NCBI GenBank assembly: GCA_003508835.1
Contig: PUFA01000034.1
Span: forward strand, 8,458,501 to 8,522,500
Direction of reading: 5' to 3'
DNA length: 64,000 nucleotides
From: Eonycteris spelaea
Taxonomy: Eukaryota > Chordata > Mammalia > Chiroptera > Pteropodidae
The notes below the pieces were generated by a model, which saw nothing but the letters and a program-made list of their open reading frames with translations, did not search any database and was not told where the DNA came from. Below, piece after piece: positions 20,870 to 33,604 of this stretch (position 1 is the first letter of the stretch; every line of letters begins with the position of its first letter). Both the position numbers and the translations under genes were made by a program.

Positions 20870-22735
20870 ACAGAGTTAACACCATCTTATACCCAGAAAA
20901 TCCTAATGAAGCCACTAAAAAAGGAAAAAATAAACAAGTTCAGCAAGGTTACAGGATAGAAGATCAATATATAAAAATCAATTGTATTTCTACAAGGTAA
21001 CAATGAACATCAATCTAAAAGCTAAATTAAGAAAGCAATTTCATTTATAATATCACCAAGACTAATAAAATACTAAGGATACATTTAATAAAAGGAGAGC
21101 AAATCTTGTGCAATGAAAATTATAAATGGTTGTCAAAATAAATGAAAGGATATCTAAATATGTCTATATGTCTTTTGACATCTCAGTTTCATAGGTTAGA
21201 AAGCTTAAATTGTTAAGATAATACTCCCCAAACTGCCATACAGATGCACCACAATTCCTACAAAATGCTAGCTGAGTTTTTGCAGAAATCGACAACTTCG
21301 TTCTAAACGTCATGTGAAAATAAAAGTGACCTAAGACAACCAAGACAATATTGGAAAATAACAAAGTTAAAAGACTCCCAGTTCTTGATATTAGAATGAG
21401 CTACAAATATACAGTAATTAAGACACTGTGGTGTTGGCATAAAGATAGACATATAAATCAATGGCATACATTTATGGTCAATTAATTTCAACAATAGCAC
21501 CATTGCTTTTTTAACATTGTTTGTTAAAAATTGACTTTTTAACAAACAATGCTGGTATACGTGGATGTCCACATGCAAAAAAATAAATAAATAAAGTGCA
21601 GCCCCTCCCTTACACCACACACACACACACAAATAACTCAAAATGAATTATATACCTAAATGCAAAAAATTAAAGTATAAAAGTCACAGGAGAAAGCATA
21701 GAATTAAATCTTCGTGACCTTAGGTTAGGTAATGGTTTCTTAGGTATGACACTAAAAACATGCATAAAAAAGTAAAAAGAGCTACCTTGGATTTCATCAA
21801 AATTAAAGCCTTTTGTGCTGCAAATGATAGCATCAATAACGTGAAAAGACAACTATGGAATGAAAGAAAATACTTGAAATCATGATCTGATAATGGACTT
21901 ATACCCAGAATATATAACAAATTCTTACCATTCACAATGAACGACACGAATAACCCAATTTCAAAAATGAAAGAAGGATTTGAATGCCCATTTCTCCAAA
22001 GGAGTTATATGAATGGCTGATAAGCACATAAAAAAAATGCCTATTAGCCATTAGGAAAATGCAAATCAAAGCCACAGTGAGGCACCATGTCACACACCCA
22101 CTAAGATGGCTATGATCAAAAGGACAAACAACAAAGAGCATTAGAGAGAACCTGGCGAAGCTGGAACCTCAGACATTGCCTATGGGAGTGGAAATTGGTG
22201 CAATTGCTTTAGAAAACCGTTCAGCAGGAATGGAAGGAAGAAAGAAGGAAGATATCTGCCCACCAATATTCAAAGCAGCACTATTCAAGCTAGCCAAAAA
22301 GTGGAACCAACCTCAACGTCCATCAAGAGATGAATGGATAAACAAAATGTAGTTTATACATTCAATGGAACATTTTTCAACGTTAAAAATGAATGAAACT
22401 CTGATATACATATATCCTCATTATGCTAAATGAAATAACTTGAACATAGCTGAGCACATATTATGTCATTTCATTTTCGCGAAATGTTCAGAATAGCTGA
22501 GTGTATGGAGACAAAGCATGTTAGTGGTTTCCTGGAGAAGTTGGAGGGGAAACAGGGAATGGCTGCCGATGGGTATGGTTTTCTTTTCAGAGTGATGAAA
22601 ATGCTCCAAGACTAATATTGGAGTCGCACAAGTCTGGAAATACACCAACATCATTGAGTTCTACACTTTAAATTGGTGAATTTTATGTGTGTAAATTACA
22701 TGTCAATGAAGCTATGTAAAAATATGTTAAAAATG
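20870..22735 (+). repeat. L1M, ~1.9 kb of ORF2 C-terminal part and 3' UTR, sense
   Basis: Continuous old L1 text is present: 'tacaggatagaagatcaatatataaaaatcaattgtatttc', 'gaaagcaatttcatttataatatc', 'cagtaattaagacactgtggtgttggcataaagatagac', 'aattaaagccttttgtgctgcaaatga', 'ggacttatacccagaatatataac', 'aatgcaaatcaaagccacagtgaggcaccatgtcacacaccc' and 'caaagcagcactattcaa'. It ends with the 3' UTR 'gagttctacactttaaattggtgaattttatgtgtgtaaattacatgtcaatgaagctatg'. Multiple stops and frameshifts show it is dead. A perfect 16-bp hairpin interrupts it at 21515-21551, and an (AC)n tract lies at 21616-21632. It is the longest single L1 segment in the window. Confidence 0.95.
21515..21551. repeat. perfect inverted repeat, 16-bp stem and 5-nt loop
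   Basis: The left arm at 21515-21530 (CATTGTTTGTTAAAAA) is the exact reverse complement of the right arm at 21536-21551, separated by TTGAC. It sits inside ORF2-derived L1 sequence, where the family has no such palindrome. Confidence 0.95.
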
Positions 22736-22864
22736 GAAAACAAATCAAGAAATGGGACAAGACCAAGGGCAGATTTTTAAATACGTTAGACAGAGGAAAG
22801 GAGCATTTCCATCACCTTGCGTGGTTCTTTGCAGTATTGCCACATGTTGTAACTGCTTTGTTTA

Positions 22865-23015
22865 CTCCTCATTATCACCTGTCTTCTTCACTAGCCTCTG
22901 AGTTCCTTGAGGGCAGGGCTTATTTCTGTCTCGTTTACCATTATATCCTCAGCACTAAATACAGTACCTGGCACTTACAGATATTCAATAAAGATTTGTT
23001 AGCGCTGGTAGGCTA
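22865..23015 (+). repeat. L2 3' end, sense
   Basis: 'gagttccttgagggcagggcttatttctgtctcgtttaccattatatcctcagcactaaatacagtacctggcacttacagatattcaataaagatttgtt' is the classic L2 LINE 3' terminus, in sense orientation. Confidence 0.92.
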
Positions 23016-23019
23016 ACTT

Positions 23020-25170
23020 AAATTCATGTATTAATTTCATTTACTTCTAAAAAAAATGAATACATTAATCAACTTATACAATAATGTAGCAAATGGTTAA
23101 GAATCCACTTTGCCAATCTAAACTTCACTATATTGCTCTTGAAAATATTTTGAGAGACCACATCAACAGCCACACTGAAACCTAAATATTTGCTACCCAC
23201 AGTGTTGCACTGCAGCATGAGTAAAGTGGAATAAGCTGAGTTGGCATAATGTCCTCTATGACCCTGAAACAGAGAGTTTCACATTGTGCGAATGAGTTTA
23301 TCAAGAGTTCGAGAGACTAAAAGACAATGCATCAGAAAAAGAGTTTTACACAGAATCTCTGTGGCAGTGATTCCCATAGCACGCCACTAATAACGATGAT
23401 ACTCTAATTGCTTACAGTGTTGTTCAGCTTACAAAGATCTTTCATATATATCTTCATTTGGCCAATAGTCAAAAGAATATAAGTCCATCCAGAAATCTAG
23501 TCAACGATCTGGGGTTCTCCTGCTAGTAAAGATTCTAAATACTCTAACCACTGTGTATAAAAAGAGGACGATGCTATCAGATGCCGGGAATGGGAACCCT
23601 GCTGTAACTTCCCATCTTTTAGACTCCTCAGGGACACTACAGATCCTGGAGGGAAGTTCCATGCTTCATTTATCCAGAAGTTTTTTCGCTGTTGCCTTAT
23701 ACTTTTCTGGTTTCTGTGTATGGCTTCCTTTGATATAGATCATCTACACGTGATCATCTTCTTTCAATGTCTTTTTTAAAGATCTATGTCCCACTCACCA
23801 GCCTCTTCTAACAAGAGCATCTCCAGGTGCTTCCCTTATCACCTCTAATTACCTGTACTCCATGGCTGAGTCACCATTATTGTGGCTAGTTTCCTAGTAG
23901 AGGGATCTCTGATTGCTCTGTGTGAGCCTTCTTTAAAATCATTTAACCATTATGGAATGATGTCAAATAATTTCTTTCCTAATTTGATTTCTTTTTAGCA
24001 CATTCAGTCATTAAAATTTCTCTCTTCGTACTTATATTAATATTGATAATAATTAGTAAACGGGAAGTAAATGGATGCTGAAGCAGAGATAAAGCTTTTC
24101 TCTGCTGTCTTAGTTAGAAGACAGGTTTTCATACTGGAGCAAGAATTGGAGTATATTCTCATTTCTTAATGAAGAGGAACCTTTGCTTCTGCTTTAGAGA
24201 CTTGTTGATAATTTAATTGTCAAGCATGTTATTGCTTTTACAATAGGTACAAACATTCCAATATTGCTATTTGGAATAAATAAGTATGTGAAATGATTAA
24301 CTGACTCTGACGCTTAAATGTGACTGACCAAATGTTGCTCACTCCCAAGACCATTTGATTGACTTAGTAGATGTTTCTTAGGCCTGTGGCTGACAGGTAC
24401 AGATGGGTTTATAAGGAATTCCACAGAAACCTCCACAGTGTCTTGAAAGAATAGAATTTACTAAGGTATTCATGTCTACATAAATAAATGCCCAAGATCT
24501 ATAACTAAATAGAATTCATGCTGATTCCCTCATAATTATTTAAAAAATTAGTGCTTTGAATTCTTTGGGAAGTGAAAGTAGAGGTCAGAATTGAATCCCT
24601 TCACCAGTGTGTTATTTAGATCATTATTACTTGTTTTGGAGAAGAAGAGATAAAAAGAATTAGAATGATTTCTTTTTTATCATAAATCTTAGATAGTATA
24701 AAGAATAAAGTTGTAATTCAACCTAGATATTCTCGCCCAAACACACAATAATATGTTTTTTTCTCCCTTGTAGAATGACTATTATATGAGCAGGAATCAA
24801 TGAAACTCCTGCTGAATAGAATACTTTGTTGGGCAAAATTTGTTGTTAAAAAATTCAACAAAGCGATGTTCTTCGCATCACTATATTTCATTTTACAGAA
24901 TGTTTCTTTGTAATAGTATTTGACTGTACCAGTGCTCCAATATTCTATTTCTGTTTCATAGTATTAATAACTCTTTTTTCCTAGAGAATATATTAACAAG
25001 GGTAAAATTACTTTAAGTTTCTTGATGAACTTTAAGTATTAAAAGGAACCTGATGATTTTAGGACTTGATTTTGGTATGTTACCATTTCTTTTCCTGAAC
25101 TTATTTTTATACAGTACTTGGGATATCATTCACGCTTTTCTATCATAGGATATAAAATAATGACATAAGC
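23020..25170. other. no gene or confident repeat recognised
   Basis: Unique-looking sequence. The 61-codon frame at 23553-23738 has no recognisable features. 23760-23960 is pyrimidine-rich and may include internal L2 sequence, but I cannot support that. Confidence 0.4.
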
Positions 25171-25174
25171 AGTG

Positions 25175-25350
25175 GGAATGAATGCTGGATTTAGCATCAG
25201 AAAAGCAGAAGTTTAATTATACCCCTGGCACTTATTAGTTGTATAAGCTTTAAAAATCCACATGAATTCTCTATGTTCTGGTTTCTTTATCTGGAGAGTG
25301 GAAATAGATGATAGATTCTGCCTTATAGACAGAGGTGTTATCAAATGCCA
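25175..25350 (+). repeat. MIR, sense
   Basis: The order 'gaatgctggatttagcatcagaaaagcagaagtttaattatacccctggcacttattagttgtataagc' then 'ttctttatctggagagtggaaatagatgatagattctgccttatagacagaggtgttatcaaatg' follows the MIR consensus (tRNA-like region, 'tgccacttactagctgtgtgacc', 'tttcctcatctgtaaaatggggat'). Confidence 0.75.
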
Positions 25351-25354
25351 TAAT

Positions 25355-26595
25355 GAAAGTAAAAAATCTGGAAACTAAAAAGCACAAACAAGTATGATGT
25401 ACCCTTATTATTATGAAGGGTAACCTTCCAAAGCTTCATTTTTCAGTTAGTTGTTTGGAGCACAAAAGATTATTTCATAGAAAATGAAATGCAGAAAAGA
25501 TTCTAAAATTTATTCAGGTGGTAGAACACCCGGAAGGCATGGTACGTTCTGTAAAACACATGAAATACTGACATATTTAATTCTACCATAAAAATAGTAA
25601 TATTCAACTAATGGAAAATATGAACTAAGTATATGTGTTTAATATCAATTCACAACCTAGATCACATGAGTGCACGAAAATAGTTTTTCCATTTATGTCA
25701 CAGGTTCTTTGTCCAATTATTGTTGATAACTTGTCATCTGTTTAGTTTAATTGAAGATAAAAAGCAACAGTTGGCAAGATTCAAGATACATTAATGGAAA
25801 ATTTTTAAATTGAGAACATATTCCCAGTGTATGGATTTTACTCCACCTCCCTCCCTCATCTCTCTGCACCTCTATAATTGCGAAAGGACTAATGTATGAA
25901 TCATCAGTTATGTTGAGAGAAGAGATTGAGAATGCCATCATAAAGGTGATTCTGTACCCAAGCCAGCTCACAAACATCTATTTAATCTATAATGTGGTTG
26001 TTCTAAAAGCAATAACAGTACAGGTCATTTATAAACCCAATGTTTTTAGATTAGAAGATGCTGTTTTTTGAAATGATGATGAAGATAAAGTCTAATCATC
26101 TTTACAGGCGCTTTTAGGATTAAAGAAAAGCAGCTTATAAAGTCTCTCCTTACATACTAATGAAAACACTGAGGTTGAAAGCCCCAAGAGAGCTTCTATT
26201 GTTATTCTCGTTATAATAAAATATTCTTACTAGCCCAGTGAAAACTGGCTACTGTAAGAATTGCACTGTTCCTCTTCTTTCTTCTTCCCCTATCATGCCT
26301 TCATTCTAACACTTAGACATATATTATTGTCTGAAATATGTTGGCCATTTGGTCAACTAATTCACTGAAAAGGAAGAGTCAGACTCCAAACCATGCCCCT
26401 GATTTAAGACAATTTGGTAATCTAGTTTCTATCTTCTGCTGACATGTACCAATTAATTACTAAATCATGGGAGCGAGAAGTCAAATTGTTTTATTGGACC
26501 TATTTTGTTTCCATGGTTTGTGCATGAATTTTTCATCAAGATCTACCTTCTTCTCATGACCAATCCATCACAGCATAAAACATCTATTACTCACA
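25355..26595. other. no gene or repeat recognised
   Basis: AT-rich unique sequence. The 76-codon minus frame at 25747-25977 has no recognisable domain. Confidence 0.4.
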
Positions 26596-26599
26596 TGAA

Positions 26600-26720
26600 G
26601 GTCACAAAACTCAGTGCCAGGAGACTGAATTCTCATCTCATTACTGCCCCATTGGGCAAGTCACTCCACTCCTGTGGACATTGGCTTCCTTATCTTTAAA
26701 ATAAGAGGATGAGACTCAGG
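26600..26720 (+). repeat. MIR, sense
   Basis: 'gtgccaggagactgaattctcatctcattactgccccattgggcaagtcactccactcctgtggacattggcttccttatctttaaaataagaggatgagactc' matches MIR/MIR3 from the central core through the 3' part. Confidence 0.7.
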
Positions 26721-27309
26721 GACTATATCATAGTGAACCAGACCTATGCTGTACCACGCGTAAGCACCAGGCCTTGGGCCTAGAATTGCTTAGTTCTCCT
26801 TGTGTTTATCTTTCTCAAGGACTAGGGTGCGCATCAAGATGTCCAATTTTGCTAAATAACCTGTAATCCATGTATTACTCATGAATTTCTCTAATTATAA
26901 CAGACGCTAGGCATTTGTGACTTTTGTGTAAGCTGGCCAATCACACTGGGAATGTCACATTTACAAAAAGCAAACAAACAAAAACTCTTATCAGATAGTG
27001 ATAAAAGGACAATAAAAGTGGTAAACTAGTCATGGGCAAATACAGTTCTGGGAGCCTGTGCAGGAAAGAGAGTTGGTAGCATGGCCTTGAAATGATGGCC
27101 TGGTGAAAGGTAGGGTCTTGTTCTCCCCCATATGAACCCATTTAGGGAAGGTAACTGGCTCTTGTCATTTTCTGCTTGTGGAAACAAAAGGAAATTAAGA
27201 ATAACAGATTTTAAAATGTGAATATGTGATAGTAGAAGCAAAGAGTTAAAGATGATTTATTGCTTGAAATTCTTCATGTCCTTTCTGTATCAGAATGACA
27301 TTTCCATGA

Positions 27310-27715
27310 CCTTTGCCATGTTACTCTGCAGCACCGTACACCAGTGTGATTGGGATCTATTTTCTCACCTGATCGTGTTGGATTGGATTTTGTGACTTAC
27401 TTTAAGAATATGGGTAGAAGTGACAGTATCAGTTCTAGGCCAAGTTCTACAACTGTGATTTGTCACAATATATCTACCCCTTGATGCCACTGGAGACTGA
27501 AGAGTCATGTGGAGCAGATGTGAACCAACCTATAGTTTTCAATCAAGCAGATGTGAACCAATATAGTTTTCAATCAAGACCTGAAGCCTGATGCAGTGCC
27601 ATTTCAGCCGTCCACAAATTTAGGAGAAAGGAAAATAAATACATAAGTTCTGCAAGCCTTGTATTTTAGGGTTGTTTGTTATTTAAACTTATTGTGACAA
27701 TAACTGAACAAAACA
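27310..27715 (+). mobile_element. MaLR (MLT1-like) LTR, sense
   Basis: The start 'gattgggatctattttctcacc', middle 'ttggattttgtgacttactttaagaatatgggtagaagtgacagtatcagttctaggccaag' and end 'aaataaatacataagttctgcaag ... ttgtttgttatttaaacttattgtgacaataactgaaca' follow the layout of an MLT1-type LTR: 'gtgactgctttgaccaatagaatatggcagaagtgac' early, 'aataaatgttgttgttttaagcc' polyadenylation region, and 'ttgttacgcagcaatagataact' end. It contains a local 31/33-bp tandem duplication. Confidence 0.6.
27513..27576 (+). repeat. 33/31-bp tandem duplication
   Basis: Unit 1 (27513-27545) and unit 2 (27546-27576) start 'agcagatgtgaaccaa' and end 'tatagttttcaatca'. They differ only by a CC in unit 1. The near-identity implies a duplication much younger than the LTR that hosts it. 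Confidence 0.95.
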
Positions 27716-27867
27716 CTTAGAAAATGTTATTTAATGTGTTAGAGGGTGAAAGTAACTATCAATAATTAGGTAATAAGTCTACCTACTCCATCTCTATTTC
27801 TTCCTCCCCATCTCCCTAGGCTCTTCTTTTCTCTCTCTTCCCTCCCTTCACTTCCTCTTTTCCTTTC

Positions 27868-28820
27868 TTCCACATGTATTTATTGAAAGTCTACTAAGTA
27901 TCCAAAAATGTACTGGAATGAGAAAGAAGACTAATAATACAACCTCAGCTCTTATGAAAACTGACAGATATAATAAGTGTTATGAAGAGGTACAGTGTGA
28001 CCAGAAACATACACCTGAAGAAGTTAACCCAGTCTGGAGAGTTTCAGGAAGCAAGAGAGTTTAAGATGAAGGACACATTGAGAAACCTAGATGGGTGAAG
28101 GTGAGGTGTCAGGTGGTGGGCAGTGAAGAGAGGGTGGGGAGAGGAGTTTCCATGAGATATAAAAGCATGCGCCAAGATCCTGAGACAGGGAAAAGAAGGT
28201 TTTCAAACAAAACAAGCATCATCATCATCAACAACAAACAAAACAGAGTTCAGAGAAAGGTAGAGAATTAAGAGGGAAAATATGCCAGACAGTCAGGGAA
28301 GCAGGCAGGTTTGTAGGCTTTGGTAGGCATTTTGCAATGTTTCCATAGAGAAGTAGGGACTCATTGGAGAATCTGAAGCCCAATGTGTTTCAATCTTTGG
28401 GTTTTAAAAGGATTCTCTGGACTTAGAGTAACGAATCAATTGGAGGAGGGAATAGAGTGGAGCCAGAGGGTTACAGGGTCTTGGCAGTGGTATGGAAAAA
28501 ACCGTTCTTGACTTGTCTGGAGAAAGGCAGCAGAACTGATGAATAGTGGTCGAACTTTATAGATATGTAGGCATGTAAGATGACTGGATATGGAGACTGG
28601 GTATGGAGGAGAAAATAGTGAACAATGGCTCTGATTTATTTATGTGGCTGGAGTTTGTATCCTTTCCTGAGTAAAAGAACACCAGCTTAGCAGCAGATTT
28701 GGGTGGGATGTCATAAGCTCATATATGAATTTGTTGAGTTTAATGTACACATGAAACATCAAGCGGAGTGTTGAGGTCAGAGTGAATGTGCTCTATATCT
28801 ATTTCTAGATTGAACAGATA
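27868..28820 (-). repeat. L2, ~0.95 kb, antisense
   Basis: It starts with the reversed L2 tail ('catgtatttattgaaagtctactaagtatcc', 'cagctcttatgaaaactgacag'), then 'agtgttatgaagaggtacagtg', 'agtttcaggaagcaag', 'caagatcctgagacagg', 'gtttgtaggctttggtaggcattttg', 'gagaatctgaagcccaatg', 'ttaaaaggattctctgg' and 'atggagactgggtatggaggag'. All fall in the order expected of a reversed L2 LINE. A short ATC/CAA-rich insert lies at 28205-28240. Long for such an old element. Confidence 0.75.
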
Positions 28821-28824
28821 TAAA

Positions 28825-30430
28825 TCCTAGAGTTGAAGGCCTCCCCACCCACTAACCCTGAGTGATCTCACGCTTGAAAGAAAACAACCAATCTCAATGA
28901 ATATTAACTAGGACTAACTAGACAAAAATGTAATAAACAATTAAAGTGTTCATAATTTTTAAATTAAAAAAATCAGTTGTTAAATGTGGTGGTCAGGCGA
29001 AAATGGTTTCTCAGTTAATAGAGTCAAATAAGAAAGAAAATAAGGGATTTAGAAAACAGGGAATTGAATTGATGAGAAAGGCAAATGAAAATTTAACGGG
29101 ATGATTAAGATAACACTATGCAGAAGCCAGGAGAAAAATAGGAGAAGGGTGGATCCCTGAAGAAGAGGTCTCTAAGGAGAAAAAAAGAAATTGACAGAAT
29201 ATTAATGAGTTTGAATATAGTAAAAAGTGATAATTTTTTTTTTGTCTAAGAGGGAATTGAAATGAATTAGCAAAAGTACTTAGAAAGTTAAGCTAACAAC
29301 AACACCAAAAAGGGTAATGACTAAATCTGCAAGAGGAATAATGATAATAGTATGTTATATGACTTAACTGGGAATACAACTTAAATAGTTGTAATTATAT
29401 AATTACTGAAACTCAATTTAATCCAAAAGAGTGATATAACTATTTTGGAAGGATGAAATATGGTAGGAGGACTTTATGGCAATTAAAGTCCCAATTTTTA
29501 AAGAAATAATTTAATACATAGCATATAAGACTGAAAAACATAAATAGCTTTGTAATCATGTTATTTGAAATCCTTGAGGTACAGATCAGAAGAAAGAGCT
29601 AAAAGAGGTTAAATGCCAACAAAAAAGAGTGAGAAGACAGTAGGTGAAGCACTACTTTTTTTTGGTCATAAACCAGGTAGTATTTGACTTTAAAAATTAA
29701 GTGCATGTATTATTTTTAAAGTACATTTTAAAAAGCAAAGACAAAAGCAACTGCTAAGCACAACTCTCTTTTACTAGACTATTCTGTTTGAACTTGAATT
29801 TGTAATTTAAACATTCTGACAACCTATATTTTAACTATTAAATTCTTCAGTGAAGAAAACAGCTTTTATTTCTGAAGGGCAAATATGATAACTACTGAAC
29901 TGAAATCTTCCTTAAAGTTGGTCAAAAATACCTAGCAGAGAACAATTCCTGTCAATCAAACCCTGGAACCTGTACCTCTTCACTGGCCAGCTCCAATTTC
30001 CTCTTTTTTTTTTTTTAACCCAAATACCTAAATATTTAGTACAACTGTTTCCTCACAGCCACCTCTCACTTCTCCACATGGGTCTCACCACTACCCCACT
30101 GCTGCTGTGACACATGAAAAACGTTTCCAGCTTCTTGTCTCCCTACTGTCTCTGAATTAAGCAAGCAACCCCCTTCTGATGTTTTAGGCTTTTTATATCC
30201 CCTTTTACAAGGAGTGACAAAAATAACAAATGTCAGGGAAATGACCGGGCTCTAAGCATCTCACAGAGTAAGCTCCAGCCCAAGTTGTCTCGATGTGTCT
30301 TAAACAGCAATGGAATTAGGCCCATTCTCCTCCTGCTCTAGGTTCACATTCTGAGAAGGTCCCATGACTGCCCTCCTTGAAAACCCTGAGCAAATCTGGA
30401 CCGTTCTCAGTTTTATCATGAAATGAATGA
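28825..30430. other. AT-rich unique sequence, nothing recognised
   Basis: No gene and no confident repeat. Part of 29100-29200 ('gaagccaggagaaaaataggagaagggtggatccctg') could be further L2 sequence. Confidence 0.4.
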
Positions 30431-30434
30431 ACTC

Positions 30435-30875
30435 TTATCATTGAACACATATTAAGTTATTCACGTGGTTCCAAGCACACTAGTCTCTTGACTGTCCCTG
30501 GCACACTTCAGACACTCTGCCACCTCAGGCTTCTCTCTGCCTGGACCGCTCCTTTCACGGATGTCCACAGGCAATGCCGCACTTCCTTCAGATCTTTTCT
30601 CAGCTGCCACCTGGTCTATGAGGGCTTTCCTGACCACTCTCTTTAAAATCACACCCCTCTCTGAGCCCTCCCTAGACCCCACCCTGCTTCATGTGTCCCC
30701 CTACCACATATTGCCACGTTAAACATTCTATTTTACTTATTTGTTTATTGCCTGTCTTTCCCTTCTAGATGGAAAACTCATGGCGGCAGGAAATTTTGTC
30801 TCTTCTGTAAGCCAAGTACTCGAAACGGCTTCTAGCACAGATACTCAGTAAATAGTTTTGAATAAATAAAATAAA
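30435..30875 (+). repeat. L2, ~0.44 kb including 3' end, sense
   Basis: 'cctcaggcttctctctgcctggaccgctc', 'cacttccttcagatcttttctcagctgccacctggtctatgagggctttcctgaccactctctttaaaatcacacccc', 'ttacttatttgtttattgcctgtctttcccttctagatggaaaactcatggcggcagg' and 'cttctagcacagatactcagtaaatagttttgaataaat' are the consecutive blocks of the L2 3' end. Well preserved for L2. The 73-codon minus frame here is its shadow. Confidence 0.93.
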
Positions 30876-31449
30876 TCAATAAATTATAGATCTTAAGCCC
30901 AGGTCCAGCAGATAGTATAACTTTTTAAGCATTTCTAACAAATAAAGATCATAAATGTGAGAAATGCTTTAGATTAATTAAAAATATTAATACTTTTATT
31001 CTCAGGTTCAAGTATTAGAGCTACAAAGAGGGAAAATGCCCATTTTCTAATACAGTAGTGGGTATTTAATGAATATTAATTGGATGATACTGTGGAAGGT
31101 AGAGGACAAATTGCAATGTAAAAATGTAATGTCAAGTTGCCCCCAAAGATTCATGTAATTCATTATAAGAACAAGTATTAGAAGTGAAACATGATGGGTA
31201 TGTGAGAAGTAAGATAGAGGACAGGCTAAGTAGGTAGCATGAGATTGAATTTACTCTTCTCGGCCATGTGCAATATCTCCAATATTGCAAATCAGTTTGT
31301 GTTTTATAAGGAAATCTCCTTTATGGAAGTGGGAGAGGGTGAATGGGAAGGCCGGTCAGTCAGACAACTGTTATAGTCAGGTGGGAGATGACCTGAACTG
31401 AGACATTGATAGTGGGATAGAGAGGAGGGTACAGAGACTTAAATATTCA

Positions 31450-32075
31450 GCAAGTCAAACCCTCATACATTCCTGGTGAAATTTTAAAATGCTACAGTTA
31501 TTCACAATGGCAAGCAAAGAGTTTCTGTATGGCCCAGAAATCCCATTGCCAGGCATCTACCCAACTGAACTGAAAGCAGATGTCCATATAAAAACTGGTA
31601 CATGAATAGGATTCATAATTACCCCAAAGTGGAAACAGCCCAATGTTCATTAACTGATGAATGGATGACCCAAATGAGGAATATCCACGATGAATTATTT
31701 GGCCATGAAAAGGAATGAGGTGCTGGTACACACTGTGATGTGTATGAACCTTGAATGCATTATGCTAAGTAAAAAAAGCCATCCACAAAAGAACACATAT
31801 TTTATCATTTCATTTACATAAATATACAGAACAGGCAAATCAGTAGAGTAAGAAAATAGATTAATGGTTGCCAGGCACTAGGTAGAGGATGTATGGGGAG
31901 TAACTACTTACGGGTATGGAGTTTCCTTTCAGGATAATAAAAACATTCTGGAATTAGAGCATAATGATGGTTGTACAACTCTATGAATATACTAAAAACT
32001 ACTTAATTGTATACTATAAAAGGGTAATTTCATGATATGTAAATTATATCTCAATAAAGCTTTTATTTTAATATT
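31450..32075 (+). repeat. L1M 3' end, sense
   Basis: 'attcctggtgaaattttaaaatgctacag', 'ggcccagaaatcccattgccaggcatctacccaactgaactgaaagcagatgtcc', 'gaaacagcccaatgttcattaactgatgaatgg', 'cattatgctaagtaaaaaaagcc', 'taatggttgccaggcactagg', 'tagagcataatgatggttgtacaactctatgaatatac' and 'taaattatatctcaataaagc' trace an old L1M from late ORF2 to the 3' end. Confidence 0.95.
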
Positions 32076-32079
32076 CAAT

Positions 32080-33145
32080 AAGCAAAATGGACAGACTTTG
32101 ATGATGTATTAAACGTGAAGGTGAAGGCAACTGTAGATTAAAAGGAACTAGAGACTTTCAGTTTGTATAACTGATAGGATGACGATCTTTTTCCATGGTA
32201 ACTTTAGGAAAAAGCAGGGATGGGCAGAGAGAAGCCAAGAACAAAGAAGGAGCTGGACAAAGGATACCCATGGAAAGTAAACCTATGAATGAAGTGAATA
32301 GTGGAGCCCCTTTGTTTTGTTAAAATAATTTTAAAAATTATCACAGGAAGGGGATAAACTGTGAAAGGAGGACACTGCTCTTTTAAAATATAATCAAATG
32401 AGTCGAATTTCATTAAGAAAGCAAGTATAAATTGTCGAACCAAGAAATTTATAGACAATTAAACAACAAAAAAAAATTTGTTACTTAGAAGGAATAAGCT
32501 TGTAATGGTACAACTTCAGCATAGAGAATTATTTTGGCCCCTGACATTCAGTTTATATTCTCCCCATATTTCATTGGATAAACCGCATGGCAAAACTGAA
32601 AACGGAATTAAGTTAAACTTAATCTTTAAAGACTTTATGGGTTAGAGGCCTAGAAGAAACACTCTCAGAAATAGATATACAGATCTTATGTATATTTGAT
32701 GTCGATAGCATCAGTTTTAGAAGCTGGTAAGAGCATGAATCCTTTGAAGAAAAGTGGCTTTGAGCACATGGTTGTCACTACTAGCTGCTCCTGACCCTGT
32801 CACTGCTGTTTGCCCGTGTGCAGGGATGGAGCTAAGGGGCTGGAGCTCAGCCTGTCTCCAGTTTTGGACTCTGAAGCCAAGTCCTTCCCAGAGTTCCTCC
32901 ATGTTCACATGGTGTCTTTGAGCCACCAGTGCCATCCATCACTTTCTTACAGCGCAGGATGATTTGTGTCAGAAGATAAGATGATATTCCTATTTGGGGG
33001 CAGGAAGCTGTGTCTCCTTCTAATCAGGTGAGCTTTTCCATGCCATGCAGTTCTGTCCAAGCATGAGAGAACCATGTGACTTCACGCCATTGCTCTACGA
33101 ACTGAATATCTGCCTTAAAGCAATATTAACAGCTGAGATGTCTTC
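32080..33145. other. no gene or repeat recognised
   Basis: Unique-looking sequence. The 84- and 72-codon minus frames at 32204-32458 and 32717-32935 show no domains. Confidence 0.4.
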
Positions 33146-33149
33146 TATG

Positions 33150-33285
33150 TGTCACACAAAACTTAAAACTGAAGTTGAGTACTCAAGCCATACAAGCCAC
33201 ATGGCTGACAAGAAGTAGAATCAGAATTGGACCCAGAGCACCCATGCCGAGCTCATACTCTTCACTGCATCGTGCTGTTTCTCCA
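33150..33285 (-). repeat. MIR, antisense
   Basis: 'aagccacatggctgacaagaagtagaatcagaattggacccagagcacccatgccgagctcatactcttcactgcatcgtgctgtttctcc' is the reverse complement of MIR from 'ctagctgtgtgac' back to its 5' end 'acagtatagcatagtggttaagagc'. The overlapping 90- and 76-codon frames are MIR shadows. Confidence 0.7.
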
Positions 33286-33604
33286 CTGGGAATCCTTTCT
33301 AGTAATAATGAGCATCTAGGTTTCCCCAGCACATTTTTGCCAGAGATGATATCAAAACAGGCTGTCACTGTGTTCAGAAACCCAAGTGCTTCACACCTCC
33401 CAGAAACACACAATGAGTCCCAAAGTCCATTGACACTGCTGCCTTAAGCTCTGTATCATCCAGACCATTTAAAACAGAATTCCATCCTACGATGGATTTC
33501 ATCCATTTTCATGAAAAGTCATTTCCTTTTTTCCCTGCCTTGCATATCTAACGCCCTTGATGTTTGATAAGCTGCTGGTAGAGCTGAGTTGTGTTTTGTT
33601 TCAG

